This document shows, one piece after another, positions 15,657 to 23,523 of a stretch of 39,944 nt of DNA. The position numbers and the translations under genes were made by a program. This DNA is from Sphingomonas azotifigens NBRC 15497. Lineage in GTDB: Bacteria; Pseudomonadota; Alphaproteobacteria; Sphingomonadales; Sphingomonadaceae. The notes under the pieces were generated by a model that saw only the letters and a program-made list of their open reading frames with translations, was not told the DNA's origin and ran no database searches. The DNA is taken from positions 1 through 39,944 of the forward strand of contig NZ_BCTR01000016.1 in assembly GCF_002091475.1 (NCBI RefSeq), written 5' to 3'. Each line of letters starts with the position of its first letter. Position 1 is the first letter of the stretch.

Positions 15657-16759
15657 CCGGCGGGCTGGAAGTCGCGGGTCATCTGCACCCAGTCGGCGCG
15701 CAGCCCGGGGGCGAGCGAACCGCGTTCGTGCGACAGGCCGAGGAAAGCGGCGGGGCTGGCGGCGGCCATCATCGCGGCGTCCTCGGGCGAGGTGCCGACG
15801 CGGGTGACCATGTGACGGAACGCGCCGGTCATATCGAGTGCCGAGCCGGCCAGGGTGCCGTCGACGCCGAGCAGGCGCCCGCCCTCGACGCGGATGTGCT
15901 GGCCATGCAGATCGAACGCGGTCATGTCCGATCCTACGTTGGGCATCGCATCGGTGACCAGCAGGAAGCGATCGTGCGGGCGGGCGGCCAGCGCGATGCG
16001 CAGCGCCGCGTCATGGACGTGGAAGCCGTCCGGGATGATCCCGCAATAGGCGGTCTGGTTCTCCAGCGCCGCGCCGACCACGCCAGGCGCGCGGTGGAGC
16101 AGCGGCGACATGGCGTTGTAGAGGTGCGTCACCCCGGTCATGCCCGCGGCGAAGGCGGCGACGGCGGTGTCGTAGGTCGCGTCGCTATGGCCGATCGCGA
16201 GGATCACGCCCGCGTCCGCCAGCAGGCGGACATCGGCGAGGTCGACCATCTCGGGCGCGAGCGTCACCAGCACCTTGCCGCGGCGCGGGCGGCGCAGCAG
16301 CTCGACCATGCCGGCATCGAGCCCGCGGAACTTGTCCGCGTCGTGGATGCCCTTGCGGGCCTTGTTGAGGATCGGGCCTTCGATGTGCACGCCCACGCAG
16401 CCGGGCACGCCGGCCTCGATCGCGGCGTCGGTCGCGTCGAGTGCGCGGGCGATCGCCTCGGGCACGTCGCTGATCAGCGTTGGCAGGAAGGCGGTGGTGC
16501 CGAACTTGGCGTGCGCCGCGCCGATCGCCGCGATGCCCTCGACGGTGGTCGCATCGTTGAACAGCACGCCGCCGCCGCCATTGACCTGGACGTCGATGAA
16601 GCCGGGGACGATCCAGCCGCCGTCGAGGTCGATCGTGTCGGTACCGGTGCCCTCGGCGGAAATCGAGACGATGCGGCCCTGATCGACTTCGATCACTGCC
16701 TCCGGCAGGGTGCCGGCAGCGGTGACGATCTGGCCGTTGACGAAGCGGAAACTGCTCAT
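15626..16759 (-). CDS. nagA: N-acetylglucosamine-6-phosphate deacetylase
   Basis: Cytoplasmic amidohydrolase giving glucosamine-6-phosphate and acetate, 377 residues. The N-terminal strand region (FVNGQIVTAAGTLPEAVI) and GWIVPGFIDVQVNG lead into the metal-dependent barrel. Family motifs are HIEGPILNKARKGIHD (metal-binding Glu), IGHSDATYD, THLYNAMSPLLHR and the catalytic Asp of LVTDAMPNVG. The ATG at 16759 overlaps the deaminase stop as ATGA, and the stop lies inside the 5' end of the PTS fusion gene, so the genes are probably translationally coupled. Second gene of the GlcNAc operon. Confidence 0.95.
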   Translation of the reverse strand: MSSFRFVNGQIVTAAGTLPEAVIEVDQGRIVSISAEGTGTDTIDLDGGWIVPGFIDVQVNGGGGVLFNDATTVEGIAAIGAAHAKFGTTAFLPTLISDVPEAIARALDATDAAIEAGVPGCVGVHIEGPILNKARKGIHDADKFRGLDAGMVELLRRPRRGKVLVTLAPEMVDLADVRLLADAGVILAIGHSDATYDTAVAAFAAGMTGVTHLYNAMSPLLHRAPGVVGAALENQTAYCGIIPDGFHVHDAALRIALAARPHDRFLLVTDAMPNVGSDMTAFDLHGQHIRVEGGRLLGVDGTLAGSALDMTGAFRHMVTRVGTSPEDAAMMAAASPAAFLGLSHERGSLAPGLRADWVQMTRDFQPAGCWIGATRFP

Positions 16760-17805
16760 CGAGTCTCGGTTACCTTGCGGAGATACAGCGGGGCATCGGG
16801 ATTGTTGCCACGGGCCAGCGACAGCGCGTTGACCATCGGATAGAAGCTCTGGACCATCAGGATCGGCTCCAGCGCCGGGTGGCCGGTGAGTACCGGCAGC
16901 GGCGAGGCATCGCCCGCCTTGGCATCGGCCAGGCACACGCGCGCACCACGCTCGGCGAACTCGGCCGAGGCTTCGCGGACGCTGTCGCCGGCGATGTCCG
17001 ACGTCGCGAAGGCGAGCACCGGGAAGCCTTCGCCGACGATCGCCATCGGGCCGTGGCGCACTTCGGCGGCGCTGAACGCCTCGGCGTGGAGGCCGCAGGT
17101 TTCCTTGAACTTCAGCGCGGCTTCCTGCGCCACGGCAAAGCTGTAGCCGCGGCCGATGACGAACAGATTGGTCGCGTCGCGGAGCGTGTCGACGACCGGG
17201 GACCAGTCGAAATCGCGCGCCTTTTCCAGCTGATCGGGCAGCGCGGTGAGCGCGGTTGCCAGCGCCTCGTCCTGCGCCCATTCGGCGACCAGCGCGGCGA
17301 AGGCGGCGAGGGCGGTGATGTAGGACTTGGTCGCGGCGACCGAACGTTCCGGACCGGCCTTCAGGCCGATCGTCGTGTCGGCCATGGCGGCGAGCGGCGA
17401 TTCCTCGTCGTTGACGAAGGCGACGACGCGGGCGCCGGCCTGCTGATAGGCCTTCACCGTGGCGAGCAGGTCCGGGCTGCGGCCGCTCTGCGAGACTGCG
17501 ATGCACAGCGCCCGGGCGGTGGAGACCGGCGCCTCGAACACCGACGCGACCGACGGCGCCGCCGAGGCGACCGGCACGCCGAGCATCGTCTCGATCAGAT
17601 ATTTGCCGAAGGTCGCCGAATGGTCCGACGACCCACGGGCGCAGGTGACGACCAGCGCAGGCGGGTCGGCGCGGAGCGACTTGGCGAGCGCGGCGAGCGC
17701 CGGGCCGTTGGCGTCCAGCAGACGGCGAACCGCCGCGCCGGCTTCGGCAGCCTCGGACGCCATCAGCGTCGCACTGCCCGCAGGCTTCTGGATTTCGGCG
17801 TTCAT
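16756..17805 (-). CDS. nagB: Glucosamine-6-phosphate deaminase, SIS-domain type (NagB-II)
   Basis: Converts glucosamine-6-phosphate to fructose-6-phosphate and ammonia; 349 residues with two sugar isomerase (SIS) domains and no glutaminase domain, so it is not GlmS. Motifs include CARGSSDHSATFGKYLIE (first domain), AVSQSGRSPDLLATV (sugar-phosphate loop), GRGYSFAVAQEAALKFKET and AAEVRHGPMAIV (second domain). A purine-rich site (GGAGG and GGGGA) precedes the ATG. First gene of the operon nagB-nagA-nagF-nagE. It belongs to the SIS class used in place of the classical NagB in many proteobacterial GlcNAc loci; the exact reaction is assigned from context. Confidence 0.88.
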   Translation of the reverse strand: MNAEIQKPAGSATLMASEAAEAGAAVRRLLDANGPALAALAKSLRADPPALVVTCARGSSDHSATFGKYLIETMLGVPVASAAPSVASVFEAPVSTARALCIAVSQSGRSPDLLATVKAYQQAGARVVAFVNDEESPLAAMADTTIGLKAGPERSVAATKSYITALAAFAALVAEWAQDEALATALTALPDQLEKARDFDWSPVVDTLRDATNLFVIGRGYSFAVAQEAALKFKETCGLHAEAFSAAEVRHGPMAIVGEGFPVLAFATSDIAGDSVREASAEFAERGARVCLADAKAGDASPLPVLTGHPALEPILMVQSFYPMVNALSLARGNNPDAPLYLRKVTETR

Positions 17806-17839
17806 GTCCCCACTGCCTCCACTGGCTATGACCGACTCA

Positions 17840-17868
17840 GGGATAAGTTACATATTGGTATTGTTCAA
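17840..17868 (-). promoter_or_regulatory. Candidate promoter and regulator half-site of the GlcNAc operon
   Basis: On the minus strand TTGAAC (17868-17863) is followed after 16 bases by TTATCC (17846-17841). The spacer holds TACCAATATGTAAC, close to TACCAATGTAAG in the divergent region beside the GntR gene, so the same regulator may act here. The -35 overlaps the cutC stop codon. Confidence 0.45.
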
Positions 17869-18605
17869 GCGCTAGGTTGCGCGTCGAGCAAATTCCGCAG
17901 GGTGGCGACCTTGGCGGAATCGGTGGCGAGGCGCGGTCCCGCCTGGAAACCGAAGGCGATTTCGCGGGCGTCGGCCGGGCCCTGCGCGCTTCGGCACGAG
18001 GCATGGACCTCGCGAACCCCGGTTTCGAGCAGGGGGGGCAGGGTGGTCGCATCGATGCCGCTGCCGGCGAGGATGGTGATGCGGCTGCCCGCCGCGGCGA
18101 CCAGCGCGGCAAGCATGGCGCGGCCGTCGATGGCCTTGGGCGCACCGCCGGAGGTGAGGATCCGGTCGAACCCCAGCGTGATCGCTGTTTCCAGCGCCGC
18201 CAGCGGATCGGGGCAGAGATCGAACGCACGGTGCAAGGTCAGCGACAGCGGGCGCGGCGCGCTCCGGGCAACGGCGATCCACGCGGCGAGCAACTCGGCA
18301 TCGAGCTGGTGGTCGGGGCGGCTGGCGCCGATCACCACGCCCGCCAGTCCGGCATCGGCCGCCGCGCGGATATCGGCGGCGACCAGCGCCGCTTCGGCCG
18401 CCGTGTAGGCGAAGTTGCCGTCGCGGGGGCGTGCGAGCAGATGCACCGGGATCGGCGCCTTGGCCGCCGCCGTGACCAGCGAGGCGGCGGGGGTAAGACC
18501 GCCCACCGCCAGGGCAGCGCACAGCTCGATCCGATCGGCGCCGCCGGTGACGGCCGCTTCGATCCCGGCGACGTCTTCGACACAGACTTCGAGCAAGCGG
18601 CGCAT
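17865..18605 (-). CDS. cutC: CutC family protein
   Basis: 246-residue TIM-barrel-like protein starting MRRLLEVCVEDVAGIEAA at the ATG at 18605; a TTG at 18623 would add six residues. Signatures are GGADRIELCAALAVGGLTP and HLLARPRDGNFAYTAAEA, then LTLHRAFDLCPDPLAALE and RILTSGGAPKAIDG. The family was named for copper tolerance in Escherichia coli, but its biochemical function is unsettled. The gene sits 46 bases after the DUF429-like gene, and its stop overlaps the promoter of the GlcNAc operon, so a role in amino-sugar or glycan metabolism is possible but unproven. Confidence 0.88.
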   Translation of the reverse strand: MRRLLEVCVEDVAGIEAAVTGGADRIELCAALAVGGLTPAASLVTAAAKAPIPVHLLARPRDGNFAYTAAEAALVAADIRAAADAGLAGVVIGASRPDHQLDAELLAAWIAVARSAPRPLSLTLHRAFDLCPDPLAALETAITLGFDRILTSGGAPKAIDGRAMLAALVAAAGSRITILAGSGIDATTLPPLLETGVREVHASCRSAQGPADAREIAFGFQAGPRLATDSAKVATLRNLLDAQPSA

Positions 18606-18650
18606 AAGGTATTCGGTCCCCAAGGGCAGGTTCTACAAAAGTCCTATTCC

Positions 18651-19511
18651 TCAGAGCACGCCGAACGTCCAGCCCTCGGTGCGAGCCAGTTCGGCGGTCA
18701 GGCCGGGCGGTGTCCAGAGCGCCGCCTGCGGTGCCGCCGTGCGGAGCCAGGCGGCGCTGAGGATCGCATCGGTGGCGTGGTCGTCGTAGCGTGGCAGCGG
18801 GTCATGCGGCGCCGAGCCGAAGGCGGCCAGCATCGTATCCAACGTCGCCGCATCGCGGATCTTGGAAATGCCCTTGCGCATCCCCGCCAGCCGCGCGGCG
18901 AGGGAGGTGTAGATCTCCACCAGCACCGGTCCCTCGTCCGGCAGCGGATCGAACGGCCAGAGGCCGATTTTGCCGCGCAGCCGGTGGAGGACGCGCATCC
19001 CGGTGAGGCTCGACTTGCCCACCTGGCTCGCCCCGACCAGGTTGAAGCAGCTATAGGGCGACAGCGCCATGGCCTCCTGTCCCACCTCGCACACCCGGAA
19101 CCGCCCGCGCCCGCCGGGGAACAGGTCGCCGCAATCACCCATCTGGCGAAAATGCCGCCGCGCCTCGTCATGCTGGACGAAGCTGGTCGCGGCGAGGTGC
19201 GGGTCGGCGGCGGACAGGCGATCGACCAGGGCCCAGAGCGCCGGAGCATCGGCGGGGCTCTCCGCCCAGCCGGGGAAATAGGCGCCGGCATCGGCAAAGG
19301 GGAAGGCGGGGGAGAGATCGAGCCCTATCAGCGCGCGGGTGCCGCTATCGGCGAGGCCCTCCAGGAATGCGAGAATATCGGCGCGCGACCAGGAGCGGTC
19401 GACCAGCACCGGCGCGGCGTCGCCCGCACGGGCATGCGCGACGGCCAGCCCCTTGGGCCGCTCGACGGCCTGGCCCGACCAGTCGACGGCAATGAAATCG
19501 GTGAAGGTCAG
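18651..19511 (-). CDS. DUF429-like (RNase H-fold) protein of unknown function
   Basis: About 286 residues. The start DFIAVDWSG, the later LIGLDLSPAFPF, an acidic VLVEIYTS and the C-terminal DDHATDAILSAAWL are spaced like the acidic positions of RNase H-like folds, which is why I suggest DUF429, with limited certainty. No ATG lies near the expected start. A CTG at 19511 overlaps the stop of the YjbR gene (CTGA) and has GGGGA upstream; a GTG at 19565 would give an 18-residue extension and a 58-base overlap. Third in the rarA-yjbR-DUF429-cutC run. Confidence 0.7.
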   Translation of the reverse strand: MTFTDFIAVDWSGQAVERPKGLAVAHARAGDAAPVLVDRSWSRADILAFLEGLADSGTRALIGLDLSPAFPFADAGAYFPGWAESPADAPALWALVDRLSAADPHLAATSFVQHDEARRHFRQMGDCGDLFPGGRGRFRVCEVGQEAMALSPYSCFNLVGASQVGKSSLTGMRVLHRLRGKIGLWPFDPLPDEGPVLVEIYTSLAARLAGMRKGISKIRDAATLDTMLAAFGSAPHDPLPRYDDHATDAILSAAWLRTAAPQAALWTPPGLTAELARTEGWTFGVL

Positions 19512-19855
19512 GGGCGCGTCCCCAGCCCCGCGGCGAGGCGCTGTGCCTTCTTGGCGCGGTCCCACCAGGCGCGCTGGATATAGAGCTCGATCCGCTCGCG
19601 CGCCGGGGTGCCGTAGCGGACGAGCAGCATCGGATAGTTGCGATAGTGATCGGTCTGCCAGAACGTGTCGGGATCGGTCTCCAGCAGCATCGCCTTCTCG
19701 TCCATGCGGATCATCATCCCGAAGCTGCCCGCCTCGCGACTGGGGGAGATCAACCCCTTGCCGTTGATCTTCGGGCAGGGCGTGTTCCACCAGCTGCCGA
19801 TTTCGACGTCCGGCAGCGAACACGCATAGGCGCAGGCATCCTCCCAATCATCCAT
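19508..19855 (-). CDS. MmcQ/YjbR family protein
   Basis: 115 residues starting MDDWEDACAYACSLPDVE. The pattern of SWWNTPCPKINGKGL, FGMMIRMDEKAMLLETDP and DTFWQTDHYRNYPMLLVRYG matches the small CyaY-like-fold MmcQ/YjbR family, whose function is unknown though DNA binding has been proposed. The start overlaps the end of rarA by 8 bases and the stop overlaps the next frame, so it sits inside an operon. Confidence 0.85.
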   Translation of the reverse strand: MDDWEDACAYACSLPDVEIGSWWNTPCPKINGKGLISPSREAGSFGMMIRMDEKAMLLETDPDTFWQTDHYRNYPMLLVRYGTPARERIELYIQRAWWDRAKKAQRLAAGLGTRP

Positions 19856-21167
19856 CGCGCCGCTGCTCCCGCATCGCCGCCCACCAGGCGAGCCGCTCTG
19901 CCACGCGCTTCTCGTGGCCGCGATCGGTGGGCGTGTAGAAGGTCTGCGGCTCCATCTCGGTCGGCCAGTAATTGTCGCCGGAGAAGCCGCCCTCGGCATC
20001 ATGATCGTAGGTATAGCCGGTGCCATAGCCGATCTGCTTCATCAGCTTGGTCGGCGCGTTGAGGATGTTCTGCGGCGGCATCAGCGAACCGGTTTCCTTG
20101 GCGACCTTCCACGCCGCCTTCTGCGCCTTGTAGGCGGCGTTGGATTTGGGTGCTGTCGCCAGGTAGAGACATGCCTGGACGATTGCCAGTTCGCCCTCGG
20201 GCGAGCCGAGAAAGTCGTACGTGTCCTTGGCCGCCATGCACTGCACCAGCGCGTTGGGGTCGGCCATGCCGATATCCTCCACCGCCATGCGGACGAGGCG
20301 GCGGAGCAGATACAGCGGCTCCTCGCCGGCGGTGAGCATGCGGGCAAGATAATAGAGCGCCGCCTGGGGATCGGAGCCGCGCACCGATTTGTGCAGCGCC
20401 GAGATCAGGTTGTAATGCCCCTCGCGATCCTTGTCGTAGACCGCGACGCGGCGCTGGAGGAAGGCGGAGAGCCCGGCGGGGTCGAGCGGTGCCTCGAACT
20501 GCACCGAGAACAGCGTCTCGGCCTGGTTGAGCAGGAAGCGCCCGTCGCCGTCGGCGCTCGCCACCAGCGCATCGCGCGCCTCGGGGGTGAGGGGCAGGGG
20601 GCGCTCCTCCAGCGCCTCGGCCCGGTCTAGCAGCTGGCTGAGCGCTGCATGGTCGAGCCGGTGCAGGATCAGCACCTGCGCGCGGCTGAGCAAGGCGGCG
20701 TTGAGCTCGAAGGAGGGGTTCTCCGTGGTGGCGCCCACCAGCGTGACCGTGCCGTCCTCGACATAGGGCAGGAAGCCGTCCTGCTGGGCGCGGTTGAAGC
20801 GGTGGATCTCGTCCACGAACAACAGGGTGCGCTTGCCGATCCGGGCATGGTCGCGCGCCTCTGCGAACACCTTCTTGAGATCGGCGACCCCCGAGAACAC
20901 CGCCGAGATCGCGACGAAGCGCAAGCCCACGGCATCGGCGAGCAGTCGCGACATGGTGGTCTTGCCGGTCCCCGGCGGTCCCCAGAAGATGATCGAGCTG
21001 AGCTTGCCCGCCGCGACCATCCGCCCGATCGCGCCCTGCGGCCCGGTGAGATGCTCCTGCCCGACCACCTCGTCGAGCTTCTGCGGGCGCAGGCGGTCGG
21101 CGAGCGGTCCGCCGGCGGGGGTGGCGTCGGCGGCGGGTGGTTCGTGGGTCGCAAAAAGATCGGACAT
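19848..21167 (-). CDS. rarA: Replication-associated recombination protein A (AAA+ ATPase)
   Basis: Clamp-loader-like ATPase (RarA/MgsA, the WRNIP1 family) that acts at stalled replication forks; 439 residues from the ATG at 21167. Walker A is GPPGTGKT at 63-70 and Walker B is LLFVDEIHRFN with Asp119-Glu120; LVGATTENPSFELN holds sensor 1. The C-terminal half has the tetramerisation region, with SALHKSVRGSDPQAALYYLARM and the ending PTEMEPQTFYTPTDRGHE. Longer upstream frames only read through palindromic repeat DNA. First gene of the minus-strand run to cutC, divergent from the flavin hydroxylase. Confidence 0.96.
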   Translation of the reverse strand: MSDLFATHEPPAADATPAGGPLADRLRPQKLDEVVGQEHLTGPQGAIGRMVAAGKLSSIIFWGPPGTGKTTMSRLLADAVGLRFVAISAVFSGVADLKKVFAEARDHARIGKRTLLFVDEIHRFNRAQQDGFLPYVEDGTVTLVGATTENPSFELNAALLSRAQVLILHRLDHAALSQLLDRAEALEERPLPLTPEARDALVASADGDGRFLLNQAETLFSVQFEAPLDPAGLSAFLQRRVAVYDKDREGHYNLISALHKSVRGSDPQAALYYLARMLTAGEEPLYLLRRLVRMAVEDIGMADPNALVQCMAAKDTYDFLGSPEGELAIVQACLYLATAPKSNAAYKAQKAAWKVAKETGSLMPPQNILNAPTKLMKQIGYGTGYTYDHDAEGGFSGDNYWPTEMEPQTFYTPTDRGHEKRVAERLAWWAAMREQRRDG

Positions 21168-21256
21168 TGGCGCCAAGATAGGCGGGTGCGACGCGATTTG
21201 CATCCCGGCGGTTGATCGCGCGCAAGGCTCGGCAGGGCCTAGCCTTCCAAACCCTT

Positions 21257-21352
21257 CGTCATCCCGGCGAAAGCCGGGATCCATTCGCCGGTCCGGTGCA
21301 GCAGGAGCCGACGCTCTACAGCGTCTGGATCCCGGCTTTCGCCGGGATGGCG
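21257..21352. repeat. Paired palindromic repeat between rarA and the flavin hydroxylase
   Basis: Inverted arms at 21257-21285 and 21325-21352 (CGTCATCCCGGCGAAAGCCG and its complement) are separated by about 40 bases. It is the same family as the inner arms of the elements at 25.4 and 36.5 kb and as the repeat at 4.3 kb. The rest of the 250-base divergent gap shows no clear gene. Confidence 0.85.
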
Positions 21353-21417
21353 GCGGGTGGGGGGTGAAGCGGCCTCGCCCGCACCGCGGCGTGGGGCAGA
21401 GTAGCGAAGGATCGGGC

Positions 21418-22590
21418 ATGGACTGCGACGTCGTCATCGTCGGGGGAGGGCCGTCCGGCCTCGCCTTCGCGCGCTCGCTGGAAGACAGCGGGCTGAGCAT
21501 CGTGCTCCTCGAGCGCGCGCCGCTGGCCGCGCTCGCCACCCCCCGCTTCGATGGGCGCGAGATCGCGCTGACGCATGGATCGAAGCGGATCCTCGAACAG
21601 CTCGGTGCCTGGGGGCGGCTGCCGGCGGACGAGATCGCGCCGATGCACGCGGCGAAGGTGGTGAACGGCGATTCGCCCTTCTCGCTCAACTTCACCGCCG
21701 GGGGCGGGGCGGACGACCAGCTTGGCTATCTGGTGCCGAACCACCGAATCCGCGCGGCGCTGTACGATGTGGTGAAGGACCAGCCCGGGCTCAAGCTGGT
21801 GACCGGCGCGGAGGTGGTCCATGCCCGCTCCGGCGCCACCGGCCCGCGCGCCGAAGTGCTGCTCTCCTCGGGCGAGGTGGTGCGGGCGCGGCTGCTGGTG
21901 GTGGCCGATTCGCGGCTGTCCAAGACCCGCGAGTCGCTCGGCATCGGCGCGGATATCAACCCGCTCGGTCGCTCGATGATGGTGGTGCGGGTGCGCCACG
22001 AATTGCCGCACGGCGCGACCGCGCTCGAATGGTTCGATCATCGCCAGACGCTCGCCCTGCTGCCGCTGAACGGCAACCTGGCCGGTGCGGTGCTGACCTT
22101 GCCCGAAGACTCGGCGCGGCGCGTCGCGGCGTTCGACGATGCCGCGCTCGGCCGCGACCTCACCCGCCGCTTCCGCCACCGGCTGGGCCAGATGGAAGTG
22201 GTGAGCGATCGCAACGTCTATCCGCTCGTCACCACCTGGGCGCACCAGTTCGCGAGCGGTCGCGCGGCGCTGATCGGCGATGCCGCGGTGGGAATGCACC
22301 CGGTGACCGCCCACGGCTTCAACCTGGGGCTGAGCGGGCAGGCGCTGCTCGCCGCCGAGGTGCTGGGCGCGGTGCGGCGCGGCATGGATCCGGCGCTGCC
22401 CGCAGTGCTGCGACGCTTCGAGAATGGCCACCGCGCGGCGTGCAAGCCGCTCTATACGGGGACCAACCTGCTGGTGCGGCTGTTCACCGACGAGCGGCTG
22501 CCGGCGCGCGCGATGCGGCACGCGGTGCTGCGGCTGGGGGCGGGGCTGCCCTTCGTGCGGCCGACGGTGCGGGCGATGCTGACGCATTGA
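21418..22590 (+). CDS. UbiH/UbiF/VisC-family FAD-dependent hydroxylase, possibly UbiM
   Basis: Flavoprotein monooxygenase, probably for hydroxylation of the ubiquinone ring; 390 residues from the ATG at 21418. The FAD-binding GGGPSGLAFARSLE is at 10-23, the DG/GD motif GDAAVGMHPVTAHGFNLGL binds the FAD ribityl chain, and DGREIALTHGSKRILEQLGA is typical of the Ubi hydroxylases. The latter and the MHPVTAHGFN wording resemble UbiM, a broad-range hydroxylase known in alphaproteobacteria, but UbiH or UbiF cannot be ruled out. Monocistronic, followed by a stem-loop repeat that could end transcription. Confidence 0.85.
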   Translation: MDCDVVIVGGGPSGLAFARSLEDSGLSIVLLERAPLAALATPRFDGREIALTHGSKRILEQLGAWGRLPADEIAPMHAAKVVNGDSPFSLNFTAGGGADDQLGYLVPNHRIRAALYDVVKDQPGLKLVTGAEVVHARSGATGPRAEVLLSSGEVVRARLLVVADSRLSKTRESLGIGADINPLGRSMMVVRVRHELPHGATALEWFDHRQTLALLPLNGNLAGAVLTLPEDSARRVAAFDDAALGRDLTRRFRHRLGQMEVVSDRNVYPLVTTWAHQFASGRAALIGDAAVGMHPVTAHGFNLGLSGQALLAAEVLGAVRRGMDPALPAVLRRFENGHRAACKPLYTGTNLLVRLFTDERLPARAMRHAVLRLGAGLPFVRPTVRAMLTH

Positions 22591-22599
22591 GTCCCAAGA

Positions 22600-22768
22600 T
22601 CCTCCCCTGCACCGCAGGGGAGGGGGACCGCGCGCAGCGCGGTGGAGGGGCCGCCGCGGTACGCGGCGGTTGCCGTTGCCTTACCCCTTCTCCGCGCCTT
22701 GCGGCGCGGCCCCTCCACCACGCACCTTGCGGTGCGCGGTCCCCCTCCCCCAGCACGCTGGGGGAGGA
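22600..22768. repeat. GC-rich multi-stem repeat (TCCTCCCC...GGGGAGGA family)
   Basis: A 169-base non-coding element with related ends in inverted orientation: both begin TCCTCCCC, a short loop, GGGGAGGGGGACCGCGC, then GGTGGAGGGGCCGC on reading inward. Inside are further hairpins such as GCCGCCGCGGTACGCGGCGG and GCGCCTTGCGGCGC. The left hairpin (22601-22623) could serve as terminator for the flavin hydroxylase. A related start is seen at the right edge of the window (39910). Confidence 0.8.
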
Positions 22769-22787
22769 ATGACGTGCACATTTGCCC

Positions 22788-22818
22788 TTGCACAATATCT
22801 TTCAAGATATATCTTGTG
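22788..22818 (+). promoter_or_regulatory. padR promoter with overlapping palindromic operators
   Basis: TTGCAC (22788-22793), 16 bases and TATCTT (22810-22815) form a likely promoter. Over it lie two overlapping perfect palindromes, ATATCTTTCAAGATAT (22795-22810) and AAGATATATCTT (22804-22815), framed by CACAA and TTGTG (22791-22818). This AT-rich dyad in GC-rich DNA is a strong candidate for the PadR protein's own operator. Confidence 0.65.
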
Positions 22819-22851
22819 TGCATCGAGACTCGCACAAGAAAGAACCATCAC

Positions 22852-23451
22852 ATGTTTTTCAATCATCAACATTCTCACTCGCATCATGGCCGTCACTGTG
22901 GGCCTCGTGGATCTCGCGGCTGGACAAAGCGCTTCCCATTTGGACTGGAAATCGAATTCGCCATGGGCGAGCGCGGTCAGGGCGGGCGCGGGCGGCGCAT
23001 GTTCGGCGGCGACGAACTCCGCCTGATCCTGCTCAAGCTGATCGAAGAGGCGCCGCGTCACGGCTATGACCTGATCCGCGAGATCGAGGCGCGCTCGAAC
23101 GGCGCCTATGCGCCCAGCCCCGGCGTCGTATACCCGACGCTCACCATGCTCGACGACATGGACCTGATCGCCGAGCACAAAAGCGAAGGCGCCAAGAAGC
23201 AGTTCGCCATCACCGAGGCCGGCACCGCGCACCTCGCCGAGAATGCCGCCGAGGTCGCCGCGCTGTTCGAGCGGCTGGCGGAGCTGGGCGAGCGCCATGC
23301 CCGCACCAGCGGCGGGCCTGTCCGCCGGGCGATGCACAACCTCAAGACCGTGCTCGCCGCCAGCGTGTTCGACGAGGAGGTCGATCCCGAGCGCCTGCAC
23401 GCGATCGCCGAGATCCTCGACGAAGCCGCCCGCAAGATCGAACGGCTTTAA
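22852..23451 (+). CDS. PadR-family transcriptional regulator with His-rich N-terminus
   Basis: Probable autoregulated repressor, 199 residues. The first 20 residues are MFFNHQHSHSHHGRHCGPRG, with seven histidines and a cysteine, so a metal-binding tail is possible. A Gly/Arg-rich linker follows. The PadR winged helix spans about residues 55-130 (ELRLILLKLIEEAPRHGYDL, SPGVVYPTLTMLDDMDLI), then the C-terminal dimer helix (about 140-195). The ATG at 22852 is chosen because the promoter and operator lie immediately upstream. Next gene is a DUF2218 protein, a pairing that makes sense as one operon. Confidence 0.9.
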   Translation: MFFNHQHSHSHHGRHCGPRGSRGWTKRFPFGLEIEFAMGERGQGGRGRRMFGGDELRLILLKLIEEAPRHGYDLIREIEARSNGAYAPSPGVVYPTLTMLDDMDLIAEHKSEGAKKQFAITEAGTAHLAENAAEVAALFERLAELGERHARTSGGPVRRAMHNLKTVLAASVFDEEVDPERLHAIAEILDEAARKIERL

Positions 23452-23523
23452 GCAACGATGCCCCGGATCGAGGTGTTACGCCGTCGGCTGGGGCTCGTCC
23501 CCGTCGCGGCCAAGGAGACCAGA

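Noticed and set aside
13122..15815. Roughly 900-codon plus-strand open frame opposite the EIIA-HPr-EI gene
   Set aside because: Antisense shadow; all PTS motifs are on the minus strand.
16756..17805. GlmS (glucosamine-6-phosphate synthase) for the SIS protein
   Set aside because: The N-terminal glutaminase domain is missing and the gene heads a catabolic operon.
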